A program made the position numbers and the translations under genes. A DNA stretch of 64,000 nucleotides, from assembly GCA_020627535.1 (NCBI GenBank), contig JAHDGU010000013.1:52507-116506 (forward strand). Direction: 5' to 3'. The first letter of the stretch is position 1, and each line of letters opens with the position of its first letter. Positions 61,511 to 64,000 of the stretch are shown piece after piece. The notes under the pieces are model-generated. The model did not search any database and was not told the origin of the DNA. It saw only the letters and a list, made by a program, of their open reading frames with translations. The DNA comes from Saprospiraceae bacterium. GTDB taxonomy: Bacteria > Bacteroidota > Bacteroidia > Chitinophagales > Saprospiraceae.

Positions 61511-62521
61511 ATGCCCAGCAATCTATATCAACTCATCCGCTACCGTACCATTGACAGATGCTTGAGGGACGTTGAGCGAGACTGGTCCTGGGAGGATCTC
61601 GCCGAGGCATGCGCCGATGAGATCCATCGGCAGACTGGCGAAACCAAGTCCATCTCTCGTCGGACGCTCATGTATGACATCGACAATATGCGATCTGGTA
61701 AGCTCGGCTACGAAGCACCTATAGAGTATGACAGAAAGCTGAAGAGCTACTTCTATAGCAATAGCAAGTTTGGCATCAACCAAGTCCCACTCAAGTCAGC
61801 GGATCTGGAGGAGCTCAACAGTGCCTTGATGATCCTACAGCAATTCAGTGGTAAGCAAGGTGTCCATGGCATCCAGGAAAGTATCACACATCTTGAGGAG
61901 TGCCTCAATCTTAAGCGCAGAGGTCGTCAGCGGCAGATCATCCAGTTTGACCATAGTCTCAATGAACCTGGGCAGAAGTGGGTCAATCACATCTACAAGT
62001 ACATCCAGCGCAGTGAAACGATGACGGTGAGCTATCAGCCATTTGATCATGAGGCAAGTCACATACAGATGAGTCCCTATCTGCTCAAGGAATATGACAA
62101 TCGGTGGTTTGTCATCGGATATCATCACAACAAGGATCGGATCTCAGTGCTCGGTCTCGATCGTATCAAGGATCTTAGACGCTCTCTCATTGATTATCAC
62201 AAGCATCCAGATTTTGAGCCAGATAGCTACTTCAAGGACATCATCGGTGTCAGCTATGCTGGTTCTCAAAAGAAGCAAGACATTGTCTTTCGCGCCTATG
62301 GACTGCAGAATAAGTACATCAAGACCAATCCATTTCATGAGAGCCAGAGTCTTTTGGAGGAAACTCAAGACTACTGTGACTATAGCCTCTCGCTCGTGCC
62401 CAATTTTGAGCTCGAGACAAAGCTGCTCAGCTATGCGGAGCGGATAGAAGTGCTAGAGCCATCTGAACTGAGAAAACGTCTTAAGGAGAGGGTAGGGCAG
62501 CTTCATGCGCGCTATTATTAG
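61511..62521 (+). CDS. WYL-domain transcriptional regulator
   Basis: A 336-aa regulator: an N-terminal winged-helix-like part (LIRYRTIDRCLRDVERDWSW, SISRRTLMYDIDNMRSGKLG) for DNA binding, a helical linker, then a WYL domain (about 165-250: RSETMTVSYQPFDHEASHIQ, MSPYLLKEYDNRWFVIGYHH, ISVLGLDRIKDLR) and a WCX-like C-terminus. WYL proteins bind nucleic acid or nucleotide ligands and often control defence or repair genes. It is divergent from two small unknown genes and may regulate them and itself through the inverted repeats upstream. Its stop codon overlaps a hairpin-motif copy. Confidence 0.92.
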   Translation: MPSNLYQLIRYRTIDRCLRDVERDWSWEDLAEACADEIHRQTGETKSISRRTLMYDIDNMRSGKLGYEAPIEYDRKLKSYFYSNSKFGINQVPLKSADLEELNSALMILQQFSGKQGVHGIQESITHLEECLNLKRRGRQRQIIQFDHSLNEPGQKWVNHIYKYIQRSETMTVSYQPFDHEASHIQMSPYLLKEYDNRWFVIGYHHNKDRISVLGLDRIKDLRRSLIDYHKHPDFEPDSYFKDIIGVSYAGSQKKQDIVFRAYGLQNKYIKTNPFHESQSLLEETQDYCDYSLSLVPNFELETKLLSYAERIEVLEPSELRKRLKERVGQLHARYY

Positions 62522-62534
62522 GCTTTCGCCAAAA
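62521..62534 (+). repeat. dispersed mini-hairpin motif at a stop/start junction
   Basis: GGCTTTCGCCAAAA starts at the last base of the WYL stop codon and its last A is the first base of the next ATG (62534). The hairpin therefore fills the whole intergenic space and replaces any normal ribosome-binding site. Confidence 0.65.
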
Positions 62535-62974
62535 TGAACGACCACAATATGCACACCATTTCATTTGACATCAAAATCCAAGCTGACAAGGAGAAGATCT
62601 TCCAAGCTGTCTCACTTCCGGAGCATCTGGTGAATTGGTGGCCACTTCATTGCACGGGAGAACCATACCTGGGAGCTGAGTACAATTTCAATTTTACGGA
62701 TCAGTATGACTGGTATGCCATAGTGGACGAATTCAATCCTGCAGAAAAGATAGGTTTCAAGATGACAAAGTCTGATCCTGATTGGGATCCTACCCGTTTT
62801 ACATTTGCCCTTGAGGCGGATAGAGACGGAACATGGCTGTGCTTTGATCACATGGCTTGGCCTGATCGCAACCGCCATTTTCGATATTCTTCTTACTGCT
62901 GGGCCATGCTCCTACAGTCTCTCAAAGAATATCTGGAGGATGGGAAGATCATTCCATTTGAGAAGAGAAGTTGA
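62534..62974 (+). CDS. SRPBCC / AHSA1-like family protein
   Basis: A 146-aa START-like (SRPBCC) protein: ISFDIKIQADKEKIFQAVSL, EHLVNWWPLHCTGEPYLGAE, KIGFKMTKSDPDWDPTRFTF, TWLCFDHMAWPDRNRHFRYS, YCWAMLLQSLKEYLEDGKII. The last helix is that of the AHSA1/polyketide-cyclase-like group, which binds small hydrophobic ligands. The ligand is unknown. Co-directional with the WYL gene with only 12 bases between them. Confidence 0.88.
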   Translation: MNDHNMHTISFDIKIQADKEKIFQAVSLPEHLVNWWPLHCTGEPYLGAEYNFNFTDQYDWYAIVDEFNPAEKIGFKMTKSDPDWDPTRFTFALEADRDGTWLCFDHMAWPDRNRHFRYSSYCWAMLLQSLKEYLEDGKIIPFEKRS

Positions 62975-63031
62975 TTAGGTATCAACAAATCGTAGGCATA
63001 CACTATTGGGATATTGAAAAATCACGAGAAC

Positions 63032-63868
63032 ATGTCAGACTGGAGCACCGTCAAAGAGTATGAAGATATCACCTATCGTAAGCGGCAAGGCGTGGCAAGG
63101 ATAGCCTTTAATCGCCCAGAAGTGCGCAACGCCTTCAGGCCTCAGACGGTATCAGAGTTATTAGATGCTTTCATAGATGCACGCGAAGACCGAGAGGTCG
63201 GAGTGATTCTTTTGAGTGGAGAGGGGCCTTCTCCCAAGGATGGTGTCTATGCATTTTGCAGTGGAGGCGATCAGCGTGTAAGAGATAAGACGGGATACCG
63301 AGGCACGGATGGAGTGAATCGGCTCAATATCCTCGAAGTCCAGCGACTGATCAGATTCATGAACAAGGTCGTCATTGCCGTCGTGCCCGGATGGGCGGTT
63401 GGTGGTGGACATAGTCTACATGTGGTCTGTGATATGACGATCGCTAGCAAAGAGCATGCGATCTTCAAGCAAACAGACGCTGACGTTGCCAGCTATGATG
63501 CTGGATATGGTAGTGCCTATCTCGCCAGACAAGTAGGCCAGAAGCGTGCAAGAGAGATCTTCTTCCTTGGGCGCAATTACTCTGCCGATGAAGCCTATCA
63601 GATGGGGATGGTCAATGCTTCTGTGCCCCATGATGAGCTCGAGGAGACAGCATTCCAGTGGGCGCAAGAGATCTTGGGCAAGAGTCCTACGGCCATCAAG
63701 ATGCTCAAGTTTGCGTTTAACCTGATCGATGATGGCCTTGTAGGCCAACAGATCTTCGCCGGGGAGGCCACGAGGCTAGGCTACATGACGGATGAGGCAC
63801 AAGAGGGGAGAGATGCCTTCCTAGAGAAGCGAAAGCCCAATTGGGATGCCTTCCCGAGGTTTCCATAG
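63032..63868 (+). CDS. menB: 1,4-dihydroxy-2-naphthoyl-CoA synthase
   Basis: A 278-aa crotonase-fold enzyme closing the second ring in menaquinone synthesis (o-succinylbenzoyl-CoA to DHNA-CoA). Motifs: GVARIAFNRPEVRNAFRPQT, GVYAFCSGGDQRVR (MenB-type GGDQ), AVVPGWAVGGGHSLHVVCDM, TDADVASYDAGYGSAYLARQ (MenB-type SYDAGYGSA), ILGKSPTAIKMLKFAFNL. Start ATG 63032; an upstream TTG at 63014 is less likely. Length and the typical C-terminal KRKPNWDAFPRFP fit MenB well. Other men genes are not in the window. Confidence 0.96.
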   Translation: MSDWSTVKEYEDITYRKRQGVARIAFNRPEVRNAFRPQTVSELLDAFIDAREDREVGVILLSGEGPSPKDGVYAFCSGGDQRVRDKTGYRGTDGVNRLNILEVQRLIRFMNKVVIAVVPGWAVGGGHSLHVVCDMTIASKEHAIFKQTDADVASYDAGYGSAYLARQVGQKRAREIFFLGRNYSADEAYQMGMVNASVPHDELEETAFQWAQEILGKSPTAIKMLKFAFNLIDDGLVGQQIFAGEATRLGYMTDEAQEGRDAFLEKRKPNWDAFPRFP

Positions 63869-63888
63869 GCTGGTGGAACTTTCTACTT

Positions 63889-63916
63889 TTTGTTAATGTA
63901 AAGATTAGTAGTTTTG
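63889..63916 (+). promoter_or_regulatory. candidate promoter for the tRNA gene
   Basis: TTTG at 63889-63892, 16 bases, then TAGTTTTG at 63909-63916, an exact TAnnTTTG match. It lies about 34 bases before the tRNA 5' end. Confidence 0.55.
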
Positions 63917-63919
63917 CCT

Positions 63920-63938
63920 CCCGCTTGAAAGAAGCGGG
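63920..63938. repeat. hairpin upstream of the tRNA
   Basis: CCCGCTT (63920-63926) / AAGCGGG (63932-63938) with a 5-base loop. No T-run on either strand, so it is more likely part of the tRNA leader than a strong menB terminator. Confidence 0.5.
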
Positions 63939-63949
63939 AAACAACATAT

Positions 63950-64000
<51 letters not shown>

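Overview
The window looks like chromosome of a Bacteroidota bacterium, probably a Saprospiria (Lewinella-like) lineage. Four secreted proteins end in PNPT-type domains typical of the type IX secretion system (T9SS). The two best promoter candidates fit the Bacteroidota TTTG / TAnnTTTG pattern. Lipoproteins are abundant, and there is a Bacteroidota-style RHS protein, two ECF sigma/anti-sigma pairs and two secreted caspase-fold peptidases. The lineage call is inference from gene content; no phylogeny was run.

Region 1 (0-21.5 kb) is the most unusual part. It holds a caspase-TPR protein (minus strand), four paralogous M48-like secreted metallopeptidases that share a C-terminal SmpA/BamE-like module, and a compact plus-strand operon. 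The operon reads: ECF sigma factor, single-TM putative anti-sigma protein, secreted Gly-rich/coiled-coil protein, CHASE2 membrane sensor, lipoprotein, caspase with a DUF4384-like tail. Between the peptidase paralogs lie a VOC/PhnB-like protein, a propeller lipoprotein and two small envelope proteins. rmuC follows at 21.6 kb.

Region 2 (23-32.7 kb) is a polymorphic-toxin locus. It has a VWA-like T9SS protein, a 2048-aa RHS protein ending in an M91 (NleD-like) metallopeptidase toxin, an abutting lipoprotein that may be its immunity protein, and a displaced RHS C-terminal cassette. The cassette repeats 442 bp of the RHS core, carries a different toxin tip and is followed by a small membrane protein (possible second immunity gene).

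Region 3 (32.9-51 kb) is mostly housekeeping and envelope genes: a CBS protein, a metallophosphatase, a Trp-rich repeat protein, a LON-substrate-binding-domain protein, gamma-glutamyltransferase, diaminopimelate decarboxylase (lysA), a retropepsin-like protein with both catalytic Asp replaced, an ECF sigma/anti-sigma/beta-barrel operon, large T9SS proteins, a thiolase and an SGNH-type hydrolase.

Region 4 (51-60 kb) is an alpha-glucan locus: a GH31 alpha-glucosidase, a solo CBM48 protein transcribed divergently from it, and a minus-strand operon glgB-glgA-glgC followed by DUF4174 and DinB-like genes. A MITE-like element of about 310 bp sits at the 3' end of that operon. Region 5 (60-64 kb) has small unknown genes, a WYL regulator, an SRPBCC protein, menB and the start of an initiator tRNA-Met.

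Across the whole window a short hairpin motif recurs about 19 times: a variable but self-complementary 3-4 bp stem, a TTYC-type loop and a 3' A-tract. It occurs in genes on both strands and at gene junctions. No CRISPR array, rRNA or intact transposase gene was seen.
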